In this document: in pieces, positions 1 through 11,084 of the stretch | How positions within the stretch are numbered: position 1 is the first letter of the stretch | How the letters are laid out: each line of letters starts with the position of its first letter | From: Sapria himalayana | Lineage: Eukaryota > Streptophyta > Magnoliopsida > Malpighiales > Rafflesiaceae | Assembly (NCBI GenBank): GCA_029783825.1 | Contig: JAREIK010012127.1 | Location: 497,501-561,500 of the forward strand | Direction of reading: 5' to 3' | Length of the DNA: 64,000 bases | The notes under the pieces: generated by a model | The model's database searches: none | Told to the model about the DNA's origin: nothing | Seen by the model: the letters and a program-made list of their open reading frames with translations, nothing else | Made by a program: the position numbers and the translations under genes

Positions 1-1301
1 CCACTTATTCTACTTTTTTTATTTTGTCTTATTCTTCATTTTCTTCTTTATCTCCTTCATATTCTTCTTATTTATTATCATCTTTTTTTTCTTCTTTATT
101 ATTATTATTATTCTTATTCTTATTTTTATTCTTCTTTTTCTTATTTCTCTTCTTATTCATTCTCTTATTTTTAATCTTCTTCTTCTTCTTCTTCTTTTTT
201 GCCATTTTCTTCATCATCATCATCATCTTATTATTATTATTTTATTATTTTTCTTCTTTTTCTACAACTTCTTTTGCTTCATCTACTTCTTCTTCTAGTT
301 TTTTATCTTCTTCTTCATTTTCTTCTTCTTCTTCCCCTCATCTTATTCATCATCAGCATCATCATCATCTTCTTCTTTTTCTTTTTCTTCTTTTTATTTT
401 TCTGCTTCTTATATTCTTCTTCTTCTTTTTCATCATCAACTTCTTCTTCTTCTTCTTTATATTTTTATTTTATTATTCTTCATTTATCTTTTTATACTCC
501 TTCTTCTTCATTTTCATCATCATCATCATTATCATCATCTTCTTCTTCTTCTTCTTCTTCTTTATCTTCATCTTTTTCTTGTTATCTTATTATTATTATT
601 CTTTTTTTTTTATTGCTTATTCTGTCTTATTATTATTATTATTATTCTTCTTTATCTTCTTCTACTTCTACTTCTTGTTGTTGTTTTATTCTTCTTTATC
701 TTATTCTTGATTTTATTCTTTTTCTTCTTTTCTGTCTTCTTTTTTATCATCATCATCATCAACAACAACTTCTTCTTCAGTATCATTATAATCATCTTCT
801 TCTTATTCTTCTTTTTCTTTTTATTCTTTATCATCATCATTATCTTCATCTTCATATTCATCTTCTTGTTATTCTTCTTTGTCTTCTTTTTCATTTTTAT
901 CATCATCATCATCATCTCTCTCTACTTCTTCATCTTTTTCTTCTTCTTATTCACTATCATATTCTTATTCATCATGATCATCACTATCATATTATTATTA
1001 TTATTATTCATCTTCTTCATCTTCTTCTTCTTTATCATCATTATCTTCTTTTTTTCTTCTTATTTATATTGTTCTTGTTGTTTTTTATCTTCTTCCTCAT
1101 CATCATCTTGTTCATCATCATCATTATCTTGTTCTTTTTCTTCATCTTTATCTTCTTCCTTTTTTCATCTTCATCTTTTTCTTTTTCTTCATCATTATCA
1201 TCATCTTCTTCATTATAATAATAATAATTATTATCATTATCTTCTTCTTATTCATCATCAACATCACCATCTTTTCTTTTGTATTCTATTTCTTTTTCTT
1301 T

Positions 1302-1334
<33 letters not shown>

Positions 1335-3505
1335 TTCTTATTCTTCTTATTCTTCTTTGTCTTGTTCTTCATCTCCTGCATTTTCTACATCTTCATCATC
1401 TTATTTTTCATGTCCTTTTTCTTTATCATCATCATCATCATCATTTCTTCTTCTTATTCTCCTTCTTCTATTTCTTTGTCTTTATTCTTCCACTTATTCT
1501 TCATCAACATCATCATTTTTTCTTCATCATCAGCATCATCATCATCACCACCTTCTTCATTTTTTTTCATCATCATCTTCTTCTTATTCTTGATCATCAA
1601 CAACAACATCATCTTCTATTACTACTACTACTACTTCTTCGTCTTCTTATTCATCATCTTTTTATTCTTCTTTTTCATCATCATCATTTTCTTCTTATTT
1701 CTTTTCATCATCATCATGTTTTTTTATTTTTCTCCATTTTCTACTTCATCTTATTTTTCAAAATCAATTTCTTCTTCTTATTCATCATCATCATCATCTT
1801 CTTCTTCTTTGTCTTCTTTAACATCATTATCTTTTTATTCTTCTTATACAATTTCTTTTTCTTCTTCTTATTTTTTCTTCTTCTTTTTCTTCTTGTTCAT
1901 TATCATCATCTTCTTCTTCATATTCATCATCATCATTATCCCCTTCTTATTCTTCGTCATCATCATTATCTTGTTCAACTTGTTCTTCTTCATCCCCCCC
2001 CCTTCCTCCTCATCATCATCATCATCATCATCTTCTTCTTCTTCTTCATCAACTTATTCATCATCATCATCATTTTTTTCATATTCTTATTCATCATCTT
2101 TTTCTTCTTCATCTTTTTATTCCCTATCTCATTCATAATCATCATAATCATTGTATTATTATTATTATTCTTCTTCTTTTTCTTCTTTTTCTTCTTTTTC
2201 TTCTTCTTTTTCTTCTTTTTCTTCTGCTTCATCATCATCATCATCTTATTTTTATTCTTCTTCTTTATCTTTATCATCATCATATTCATCATCATAATCA
2301 TAATCATCACCATCTTCTTCATCTTGTTTTTTATCATCATCATCTTCTTCTTATTCTTGATTATCAACATCATCATCTTTTTTTACCTCTTCATTCTCAT
2401 CATCATCTTTTTTTTCTTCATTCTCATCATCACATTTTTCTTCTTTTTTTTCATCATCATCATCATATTCTTCTTATTCCGCTTCATCATCATTTTTTAT
2501 TCATTATTATCTTCATCATCATCTTCTTATTTATCTTGTTCTTCTTCTTCTTCATTTTCATCTTCATCCTCATCTTATTCTTCATCATCGTCATCATCTT
2601 TATCTTCATCGTTTTTAGTATATTCTTCTTCATCTTTTTCTTCTTCTTATCCATCATCATCATCATCATCATCATAATCCGCTTCATCATCATCATCATA
2701 ATCCGCTTCATCATCATCATCTTTTTCTTCTTCAACATTATCTTATTATTATTATTCTTCTTTTTCATCATCAACATTATCTTCATTATCATCATCATCA
2801 TCATCATCTTCTTCTTCTTCGACATTATCATGAGGAATATTATCATCTTATTCTTCATCATCATAATCATAATCATCATCTGCTTCTTTTTCCCTTATTT
2901 CTTCTTATTCATCATTGCCATCATCATCATCATCATCATCTTTATCACCTTCTTCTCCATCATCATCATCATCTTTATCACCCCCTTCTCCTTCATCATC
3001 ATCATTATTTTCATCTTCATCTTCTTTAACTTTGTCTTCTTCTTCTCCATCTTTATATTATTCTTCTTATTTTTTTCTATTTTCATCATCACCATCTTCT
3101 TTTTCGTCATTATCAATATCATCTTCACCTTCTACTTCTTTTTATTCATCATCATCATCATCTTCTTCTTCTTTTTTTTCATCATCATCATCTTTTTCTT
3201 CTTTTTCATCATCATCATCATCATCATCTTACCCTTATTGTTCTTTATCATCATCATCTTTTTTTTCATATTCTTCTTTTTTTCATCATCTTCATCATTA
3301 TCATCTTTATCATCATCATCTTCTTTTTCTTCTAAATCATCAGCATTATCATCTTTTTCTTCTAAATCATCAGCATTATCATCTTTTTCTTCTAAATCAT
3401 CAGCATTATCATCTTTTTCTTCTAAATCATCAGCATTATCATCTATTTCTTCTAAATCATCAGCATTATCATCTTTTTCTTCATCATCATCTACATATTT
3501 TTTTT
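1..3505. repeat. Giant pyrimidine-rich trinucleotide tract (TTC/ATC type)
   Basis: About 3.5 kb in which nearly every base of the + strand is T or C, with A mainly in TCA/ATC triplets. Sub-blocks of (TTC)n, (ATC)n, (TTA)n and mixtures alternate without a fixed long period. It begins before the window. All long open frames here are low-complexity artefacts (poly Ser/Phe/Leu/Ile on +, poly Lys/Met on -) and are not called as genes. Long homopurine-homopyrimidine runs with mirror symmetry can form triplex DNA; that is general knowledge, not something shown here. Polarity is opposite to the tract at the right end of the window. Confidence 0.95.
3331..3480. repeat. 30-bp minisatellite, five tandem copies
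   Basis: Five head-to-tail 30-bp units beginning TCTAAATCATCAGC, at 3,331, 3,361, 3,391, 3,421 and 3,451. They are identical except for one T-to-A change in the fourth unit. They sit at the inner border of the pyrimidine tract. Being a multiple of three, the array is open on the minus strand and reads as a repeated acidic decapeptide of the DDNADDLEEK type inside a 144-codon frame (3,132-3,566). I treat that frame as by-product of the repeat, because the rest of it is poly Met/Lys. Confidence 0.95.
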
Positions 3506-5430
3506 CTAAATATGGGAGGGTGATTTTGACCCCCGCTTTGGAGTAGATCCTAGGTGCACTACACAAGAATTATGGTTTTAAAATTTTGAATCTTAGATTC
3601 TCTCAAAGGATGTTATTAGAAACTCAAAATTGTTAATGATGTATTTTAAATTATCTCACGTGAATTCTTTTCCAATATCAAGGTTAAATGGATATCTTGG
3701 GTTGTTGTATTTTATTACATGTGATAACTATATAATTGATGAAATTTATATTTGGTTTGTATTGTAGTTTCATTATTGATGAATTTAGTATGTTATAAAA
3801 TAAAACTAAACCCACAATAATTTGAAAAATAGAATATTCAAAAGTAAAGCAATAAATTAGATCATGAAATAAAATACATTTAAAAGAAAATGAGAAATTG
3901 GAATATATGGGAATGATTTTCAAAGAAATAGAAAAGTCCTTTATATAGGAAAAAGTTTAGAAATATCCAAACAGTTTTCCAATGTGGGCAAGGTGATTTT
4001 CACCTACCCCCCTATTAAAATAACATAGTATTTATTTAGTATTGAAATTAGGATTTTACTATTGATATTTTTGTGCATGTTATTATGGTATATAATGATA
4101 CATAATCTTTAAGACACACTCATATATAATGGTAAAAATAAAGTGATCACCATTCCAATCATAAAACACAAGGTAAACCTATATGTCAAAACTTGAATTT
4201 GATCTAAGTTTAATAATTATGTATATGTTACTTACAAAGATGAAAGTACAAATACTTTTATAAGTCAATCCAATGTGTATATCTTAGATGAAATAACCTT
4301 CAATTGATATGAGTATTTTATAGAATATTTTCCAAATAGTTTTGACTTTGGTGTGGAAGTAATATGTTATAGTGTTAGATGGTGACACATAAGCTATGAG
4401 ATACATATGAGTGGTGGTGAATCATAATGTGGTGATAAGCTATTGAGCTACCTTCCATCCTATGACTACTACTAATGAGATTTGAGGAAAGATATTTATT
4501 AATTGTCACATGTATAGTTCTTATTAAGCCAAACATATAAATATATTTAATATATATATCACTCCACATTTTTTGACACATGAGGTCAGAGAATAAGATT
4601 GTATATACAAAATAATTTTAAAGGATATTAAATGAGTTACCTAAAAGGTTTGAACTTATGAATGACCCTCAAATAGGAAAAAAATATTGTTTTGATATTA
4701 AACTATCGAAGGGACATTTATGAGGGTCAATCAATAGGGAGGGCCCAATAGGTGATTAATACCTTGTATACTAGTATGATATTAGAATGTTTTTAAATTA
4801 ATCCAACTATCATTTTATAACCAAATTCAATAATAACCAAATTTAATAATAACCAAATAACATAGACATGTTATTATGGGGAATGAAATGGATGAATCCT
4901 ACAATCTAAGAGTCATACTAAAAACCTAGTTTTATATTTTGGTTGATCAAACTGCATATATAATCTATATAAGATTGATATATAGATGAAATGTTGCTTT
5001 ACTACTTACTTATAAAACCCACATAATTGAAAAACTATATATGATTAGAGATTCTCACCCAATAAGCTTTTGTGATATTTAATCCTAAAAATTAAGCAAC
5101 ATAATAAAGTTTTAATGACTCTTTAAGATCATTGTCATAAATTATTTAATTTGATTAGTGAACATTAGCTGTTGTAACTATCTTTGAAAAAAATTAGTTT
5201 TATTTTTACTTGTTTCGATAATGATATCTTTATTAATGTACTTTTATGTGCATATCTTATCTTTGATTTCTTTTTTGTATCTTTTGTTGTAGTTGTTTAT
5301 TTATTTTTTCATCACACTTCTAAGAGCAAAAATTTTTAGACTAAGCTAACACCTTTGGACCTAGAAATTGAGAGAATTAGAAGAGTAATTTTTATACAAA
5401 TAGCTAGAAAATGGGAGATGGAAGGAATCC
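3506..5430. other. AT-rich DNA without recognisable genes
   Basis: No frame longer than about 80 codons and no family motif recognised. It contains a copy of a dispersed repeat (separate entry) and short palindromic words such as AGGTGATTTTCACCT near 3,990. Possibly old LTR or untranslated leader of the Athila-like element that follows, but no boundary can be placed. Confidence 0.6.
4240..4430 (+). repeat. Dispersed repeat, copy 1
   Basis: Recognisably similar, in the same orientation, to 10,570-10,750. Shared landmarks in order: ACAAATACTTTTATAAGT, AACCTTCAATTGATAT, then a tract ending ATGAGA(T/C)ACATATGA. Differences are scattered, so it is an old repeat of unknown class. Copy 2 ends where an hAT-derived sequence is inserted. 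Confidence 0.65.
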
Positions 5431-5439
5431 ATAATCATA

Positions 5440-6060
5440 GAGAGGCTCAAGGTTGCGAGGAACAATTTGTCCAATAATTCAACTATTATCATACATTGTG
5501 AGAATATTGGGTGTCAACTATGATAGACAACTACTTTAATATTTGATGCAATCAATTGAAGTCAATTACTTTGAGTTAAAGTTAAGTTTGATAGTGATGG
5601 TTTAGTAATATTTGTATACTTGGAAAATATCATAGAATTTGAATGGATACGTCATAATATTTTTAGAATTATGTGACACAGTTAAAATGAATGAAATTAG
5701 CCTAAAAATCAAGTTATATCTAGTCCCTTTTTTTTGAAAGATAAGATACAACGTTGGTTCTAATACTTATCTTGAGGATCAATTGAGAATTGGGATGAAT
5801 TTGTGCCGGCCTTTCTCACTCATATTTTCCTACCTCAAATCACCTCACAGTTATGAAGTGAGAAAAGTCAATTCTATCAAGCTAGATACCTTTTATAATA
5901 CTTGAGACTATTTTAAGGAGTTGTTGAGAAGATATCATCTACAAGGATTTAAGTTGTGGTTCAAAGTCTAAACCTTTTATAATAGTCTAAACTATATGAT
6001 GAGGTGCACCATTGATATGACCTTTTGTAGATCAATTATGAACAAGTAACTTGAGAAAGC
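5440..6060 (+). pseudogene. Athila-like Ty3/gypsy gag remnant
   Basis: Conceptual reading with stops gives WDEFVPAFLTHIFLPQIT near 5,790, then, after frame changes, LLRRYHLQGFKLWFKVQTFY and a downstream R-C-T-I-D segment. The F-L-x-x-F-x-P-P-like block followed by a VQTFYNxL-like block is the usual order in the capsid region of Athila-lineage gag. The frame is broken many times by stops and small indels, so no protein can be made. The protease remnant 300 bp downstream on the same strand supports the call. The 5' LTR and primer site were not found. Confidence 0.7.
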
Positions 6061-6329
6061 ATATTAATCAACAAAGCATTGTCTCAAATACTGAAGCATT
6101 ATCTTGAATACCAAACTATGAGAAATTCATGAAAGATATCATTAAAAGTAAGAGAAAGTTGGGTATGTATGGAACTGTTAATATGATCAAAAAATATAGG
6201 TTATTATTCAATGAAAACTCCTAAAAATTAAAGAATCTAAAAAGTTTTACTATAATTAAAGAGCACATATTCTGGATGGTACTATGTGACTTGAGATTGA
6301 GTGTTAACTTTTTTTCTTTTTCAATAATA

Positions 6330-6640
6330 GGAATATTGAATCTCGATGAGATCATTCCAATCTCTCTCTTACTTCAAATGGATGATCGATCAACTAAGCA
6401 CCCAAATGGTAATATTTGAAGATATATTAGTAAAGGTCGGCATATTTATTTTTTTTTGCAAATTTCGTTGTGTTGGATATGGAGAAAGATCATCATGCTC
6501 TGTTAATCTTGGGATAATTATTTTTAGCCACTAGATAGGCCCTCATCAATGTCAAGAAAAGAAAGTTTACTCTTCACTTAGGTAAGGAGCAAATAAAATA
6601 TAACCTTTATAAAGGCATGTCTACTATGAAGTCGCAACTT
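6330..6640 (+). pseudogene. Athila-like retroelement protease remnant
   Basis: Open segments read LLQMDDRSTKHP, then EDILVKVGIFIF, a V-x-Y/D-M-E-like stretch and ILG/LATR-like residues, in shifting frames. The order L-x-(M/L)-A/D-D-R-S-x-x-x-P, ED(V/I)LVKV-x-K-F-I-F-P, VLDMEED, LGRPFLAT is the conserved protease and post-protease block of Athila/Tat gypsy elements. One frame stays open from 6,346 to 6,534 but leaves the homologous frame part way. Inactive fossil. Confidence 0.75.
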
Positions 6641-7505
6641 TAGAAGACTCCAAAGAAAAGTAATCTACAAAGGCAGAAAAAGAAAGTGAAATACTTACAT
6701 TCTCATTATAGTTGCATGAATAAAATAATTTGGAGAATTCGAAGAATATACTAGTGGTAAAAATAAAGGCAGAATCCCAATAGGTGAATGATTACATGAT
6801 AGAGGAAGACATGAATGAAAAGAAGATTTTGAAGGATCCAAAGAAAGGAGGTAAAGAAGTAGAGCTAATTAATAAAGTGATAGATTTTTCTAGTATCATA
6901 CCTTTGGAGAAACAAAAACTAAATGAAAAAGTCACTACAACTCATTCTGCCACTAACTCATTGTGCAACTACTATGGTGATCTAGGAAGAAAAAACTCAA
7001 TGTGTGGTCCGATAGAATGCCATAGTGACCCAAAGTGTCATGACTCGAAGAAAGGAAGAATCAAATAAGAAAGCCCAGAAGAAGAAAGCTTAGAGCATGA
7101 TTCAATGCTGAAATAGAATTTAAAAAGACACATGGTAGTGAAAGATTACAAAGAGACATTGGCATGGACTCTAGGGATTATAAAGTGAGATAATGATTTT
7201 GTGAATATCATCTATAGATATTAAATATAGCACTGCTTGAAAGACAACCCAAAATTTTTTTTTCTGATATGATGAAATAAAATAATGTGTATTTAATCAT
7301 ACAAATCATTATGCACATTTTATGCAGCCACAAATTTAGTCATGGAACTCAAATTATGACATGACTCTTATATATATATCTACAAAATGAAGTAGCCTCA
7401 CCATCTAGATAAACTATGGCATTCAAACCTAGTCATAGAAAATAATAATGTTAAATGTATGAAAGGATTATAGTTTTTTATGAGGGGAATTAATTCCTCC
7501 GAGAT
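6641..7505 (+). other. Probable internal Athila-like remnant; 94-codon frame of unknown function
   Basis: Contains one frame at 6,784-7,068 (94 codons) rich in Lys and Glu with several Cys/His near its end (…CNYYGDLGRKNSMCGP…). It does not form a standard CCHC knuckle. No match to a domain I recognise. It lies directly downstream of the protease remnant on the same strand, so the simplest reading is decayed internal sequence of the same element. The rest is AT-rich with nothing recognised. Confidence 0.45.
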
Positions 7506-7509
7506 GCAT

Positions 7510-9270
7510 AATGAATTTAGTGTATGAATTTATTTGGTACACCAAATACCTAATATAACTAATTATTTTGGAATTTTTTTTGATGTGTTTGTATAAAAAG
7601 AGGCATAAGGTGATTTCATGAATATATAATTATGATGGATTATGATTAATAGTTGTAAAATCGAGTAATTTTTGTATGAAATATAATACTCAGTGGAATT
7701 ATTGAGTAGGAGGAGAGTGAAAAGTCATGTATATCCAAAGCATTTATCATGTTATAACTTAGTTATACTTTTAAAAAAATATAGAGTAATTTGATATTCA
7801 TTCTTGGCTAAAACTATACATAATTAGTCATAGCAATCTTCATTTTTCATGACTCTACCATCTCATTGACATAATTATTTCACTATGCAATACATTCTTC
7901 TGGCTATGAAACCTTCTTAGAGTTACAACTACACTAGTATAGAATATTTTAATAGCTATGACATTAATTTTATGTCATAGTAGCAATGTATCCTATTGGT
8001 GCTAAAAGTTATGGTATTCTTTAGTTTTATGACTTTCACTTTCTATAACCTCAAATACTAAGGTAAAAGACATGACAATTCTCTAGCGAAGTGACTTTTG
8101 GATATAGAGACTTACATAGAATTTTTACTAGAGCCATAGAAATTCCTAGGGCAATAACTTTTTCCTCTATTAGAAAAGGCCAAAACCATGGTAATTCCCA
8201 GTTCCATGACTTTATATTACAAAAAAGAAATATATGAGTCGTGGACATTCCCCATTACCACAGCTTCAAGTTATAAAAAACAAATGAATGAGCCATATCT
8301 ATTCCCAGCATCATGACTTTGTGTTATAGAAAACAAATATATGAGCTATGGCAATTCCTAATGTCATGACTTCATGTTATAGAGGATGAATGTATGAGTC
8401 ATATTCATTCCTAATATTATGAAATTCAAATAAAAAATGAGACCAAAGCCATGACCATCTACAATGTCACAACTTAGTGTTTGGTATACCAAATATCATA
8501 TAATACTAGTTATTTTGGAAATTATGCATGATGTACTTGTATACAAAATGAATTTAAATGGAATAATTTTATTAAATTATAGTTTAGATAAATTATGATT
8601 ATGAATAGAAGTGAAGTTGAGTAGTTTTCATATGAAATATGAGACTTGGTGAATTTACTGAGAATGAGGAGATTGTAAAGTCATGTAAAGTCATAGCATT
8701 CTTTGTGTTATGACTTTTTGATATCTCATTAAGCTTATAAGATGGTTTTGGCATCTATTCATGATCAAAGCTCTACATAAATAGTTATAGAAATCTTTAT
8801 ATTTCATGACTTTATAACATTGTCGACATAATTATTTCACTATGTAATATATTTTTTAGCTATGAAACTTTTTTGATTTGTAGTAGTATTAGCTCATAAT
8901 ATTTTTCATGAACATGAAATTAATTTAATGTCACAATAACAAAGTACCCTATTAGTACTGAAAGTCATTTCATTCTTTAATCTCATGACTTTGTTTTTAT
9001 GGAGCTACAAAGACTAAGGCAAAAGCCATGTTGTTGCTCCAGCACCACACCTTTTAGCTATAGTGTGTTTCAAAGAGCATTTACCTAAGTCATGACTATT
9101 TCTAGGATCTTGACTTTTTGTAGTGATGAAATGACAAAAGTCATGGCTCATTTCCAACATTATTACTTTGATTAATAGAGATGAAATGCATACGTCATGG
9201 TCATTCCTGGTGTCCTGACTTAGTATTATACAGATAAAATACATAACCACATCCATTACCAGTTGAGCTA
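7510..9270 (+). repeat. ~0.96-kb tandem duplication made of GTCATGACTTT-rich sub-repeats
   Basis: Two divergent head-to-tail copies, about 7,510-8,470 and 8,475-9,270. Both start with a GGTA(C/T)ACCAAATA-type block, then TATTTTGGAA, then ATGAAATAT and GAGGAGA(G/T)TG. Both end in a run of degenerate 60-70-bp sub-repeats, each with a word like (G/C)CATGACTTT and ATTCC(T/C)A. CATGAC and its complement GTCATG recur dozens of times in both orientations. Subterminal regions of CACTA-type transposons look like this, but no terminal repeats could be placed, so the class is left open. Short frames here are not supported as genes. Confidence 0.7.
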
Positions 9271-9283
9271 GGTAGGTCAACTA

Positions 9284-9969
9284 TAGAGGTGTCAAACGGA
9301 CAGTACCAAGTCGCGTAGCCCATTTTTTCAAGGCTCAGTCATGCCACTGTACTGTGTCGTGCACGACATGGTTAAACTTCCATGCAATGCCAAGCACAGC
9401 ATGGTGGCTCGATCCACCGGCCCAGCACGACATGGTGGCTCGATCCACCGGCCCAGCACGACATGGTGGGCATGGCAAAGTGCAGGACCATGCTTGACCA
9501 TGCCGAACAACAAAGATGCATGGGGTGTGCATCTTTGTCAGTACTTGATGGTGGATACTGGCACAGCCTCGAGTGCATTGCCATGAAGGCAATGGGTGGC
9601 CAACTTATGGGCCAGTCAAATACAATCGGCCACATAGCTGTTTGTTTTTTAAAAAATGGACCACCCCATGATGGAGCGGTCAATTTCTTTTTTTTTTTTA
9701 ATAAAACTACCCGAGTTACATCTCGATGGGGACCCCATTAGGCGGTCACCTGGGCTGGTTTACCATGCCATCGAGCTAGGCACATGAGTCGTGTCTGGCT
9801 CGGCATGAGGCATGACTCATGATGGCCTAGCACGACATGAACAGCATCACGGGGTGGCCGGCCTGGCTCGAGGTTTGATTATGGACTGTGTCGTGCCTTG
9901 CGCCGGGCACAACTGAACTGGCTAGACAATGGGCCGTGCTCGAGTTGTCAAACCTATTTGACACCTCTA
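9284..9969. mobile_element. Non-autonomous hAT element with target-site duplication
   Basis: GC-rich 686-bp insert in AT-rich DNA. Its ends are inverted repeats: TAGAGGTGTCAAA at the left, TTTGACACCTCTA at the right. It is flanked by 8-bp direct repeats, GTCAACTA (9,276-9,283) and GACAACTA (9,970-9,977), 7 of 8 identical, which is the length hAT transposases make. No transposase frame. Open frames inside (for example 9,382-9,741) come from GC-rich repeats and have no domain. Same terminal sequence as the larger hAT at 15,255-18,907. Confidence 0.9.
9400..9470. repeat. 31-bp tandem repeat inside the hAT element
   Basis: Two perfect 31-bp units (9,400-9,430 and 9,431-9,461) beginning CATGGTGGCTCGATCCACCG, plus the first nine bases of a third. 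Clustered GC-rich subterminal motifs are often transposase-binding sites in hAT elements; binding here is inference. Confidence 0.9.
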
Positions 9970-9972
9970 GAC

Positions 9973-10455
9973 AACTAGTACTTAGGTGCTAGGAATTTGA
10001 ATTATATATAAGAGGTGACAAGTTCATATCCTAGGAATGCGATGAGGGAGGTATAAATTATGCCTGACCTATGTGTAAAATAATGTTTTAATACTAGGCA
10101 AAGTAGATAATATGAGTATGCTTAGTGGTGAGGCTGGACAACTTGTTAATACTCAAGTTGAGCTGCCAAGGGACTGAGGTCAAGTGGGGCCCATTAGTTG
10201 TTATATATAAATGCATTTATATGTAACAAACGATGGGTCACACTCGACCTCATTCCTTGGGTGGCCCCACCCAAGTGTTAACTAATTTCCTAGCCTCATA
10301 ACCGAGCATACTCATATTATGTGCATTGCCCATTTGGGTCCATATTTTTACACATAGGTCAATACTTAATTTCGACCTCCTATGTTTCATCCCCTAGTAT
10401 TTGAACTTATGACCTCTTGTCTATAGTTCAAATTTTTAGCACATGAGTACTAGTT
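9973..10455. mobile_element. Foldback (long inverted repeat) element, 483 bp
   Basis: The whole segment is one imperfect palindrome. Outer ends are AACTAGTACT (left) and AGTACTAGTT (right). Inner matches include GGTGCTAGGAATTTGAA with TTCAAATTTTTAGCAC, and ATATGAGTATGCT with AGCATACTCATAT. The centre is the perfect 18-bp palindrome 10,205-10,222, which is the exact midpoint. No coding capacity. It begins inside the right target-site duplication of the hAT at 9,284-9,969. Class unknown: a foldback element or large MITE. Confidence 0.8.
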
Positions 10456-10753
10456 TAATCAAGTGTAAAACCATGTACCATAATGAACAAAGTAGACAAT
10501 ATGAGTATGCTCGATGGTGGGGCCAAGCAATAGGTTAACCATGTACCATAATTGTGCGAGTGTGATACTTATGAAACTAAAAACACAAATACTTTTATAA
10601 GTTAATTCATTGTGCATATTTTAGAAGAATTAACCTTCAATTGATATTAAAATTTTATATAATATTTTCTAAGGTTTTCACCTTTAGTATAAGAGTCATT
10701 TGTTATCATGGTAGATAAGGACATATAAGTCATGAGACACATATGATTGGAGG
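10456..10753 (+). repeat. Partial copy of the foldback arm, then dispersed repeat copy 2
   Basis: 10,484-10,525 repeats part of the left foldback arm (CAAAGTAGACAATATGAGTA, compare 10,097-10,130). ACCATGTACCATAAT occurs twice, at about 10,470 and 10,537, bracketing it. From about 10,570 to 10,750 the sequence is the second copy of the dispersed repeat seen at 4,240-4,430. No gene. Confidence 0.65.
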
Positions 10754-11084
10754 TAGATGTGTCAAACGGGCTGGCCCGGCACGGCACGGCCCGTTTTTCA
10801 CGAGCACGACCGTGATTGGAGGTAGAGGTGTCAAACCTGTCCGAGCGGTTCGGGAAACGGGGACCGCGGGTCGGGTCGAATTTGACCCGACCCGCGGTCT
10901 TTTTTTGCGGGAGGGGAGGCATGCGGTTTGCCGTGCCGGTTTGCCGTGCCAGGGGCCGAACCGTGCCTGGCCAGGCATGGCACGGTTCGTGCCAAAGCCG
11001 GGCACGGCACGGGCCCGGGCACGGATTTTTTCCGTGCCGTGCCTCGTGCAGGGCCGGGCCGGCCCGGCACGGTTGACACCTCTA
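10754..11084 (-). mobile_element. Rearranged deletion derivative of the local hAT family
   Basis: 10,754-10,810 is nearly identical to the reverse complement of the right end of the hAT at 15,255-18,907 (TAGATGTGTCAAACGGGC, then CCCGTTTTTCACGAGCAC). A second terminus, TAGAGGTGTCAAAC, begins at 10,823. The segment closes at 11,084 with GTTGACACCTCTA preceded by sequence matching that element's left end. The octamer ATTGGAGG stands immediately before each of the first two termini (10,746-10,753 and 10,815-10,822). So it is an internally rearranged, minus-oriented derivative. GC-rich frames here are not genes. Confidence 0.8.
10862..10899. other. GC-rich perfect hairpin, 16-bp stem, in the hAT derivative
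   Basis: GACCGCGGGTCGGGTC (10,862-10,877), a 6-nt loop, then its exact complement (10,884-10,899). The same stem sequence recurs at 15,534-15,579 in the large hAT, so it is a family character and not chance. Confidence 0.9.

Noticed and set aside
3331..3480. Possible CRISPR-like array
   Set aside because: Units are contiguous with no unique spacers, in plant DNA; it is a minisatellite. The same holds for 47,254-47,373.
24..3546. Long open frames (up to 656 codons on +, 144 on -) in the pyrimidine tract
   Set aside because: Products are runs of Ser, Phe, Leu, Ile, His or Lys/Met that follow the trinucleotide composition; overlapping frames in all phases are equally open.
6784..7068. 94-codon frame as a host gene
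   Set aside because: Lies just after retroelement protease remnant, has no domain, and the Cys/His near its end do not form a knuckle; kept only as part of an anonymous interval.
9328..9741. Overlapping frames of 60-119 codons in the GC-rich 9.3-9.7 kb segment
   Set aside because: They lie wholly in a non-autonomous hAT element, are open on both strands because of GC-rich tandem words, and contain no transposase motif.
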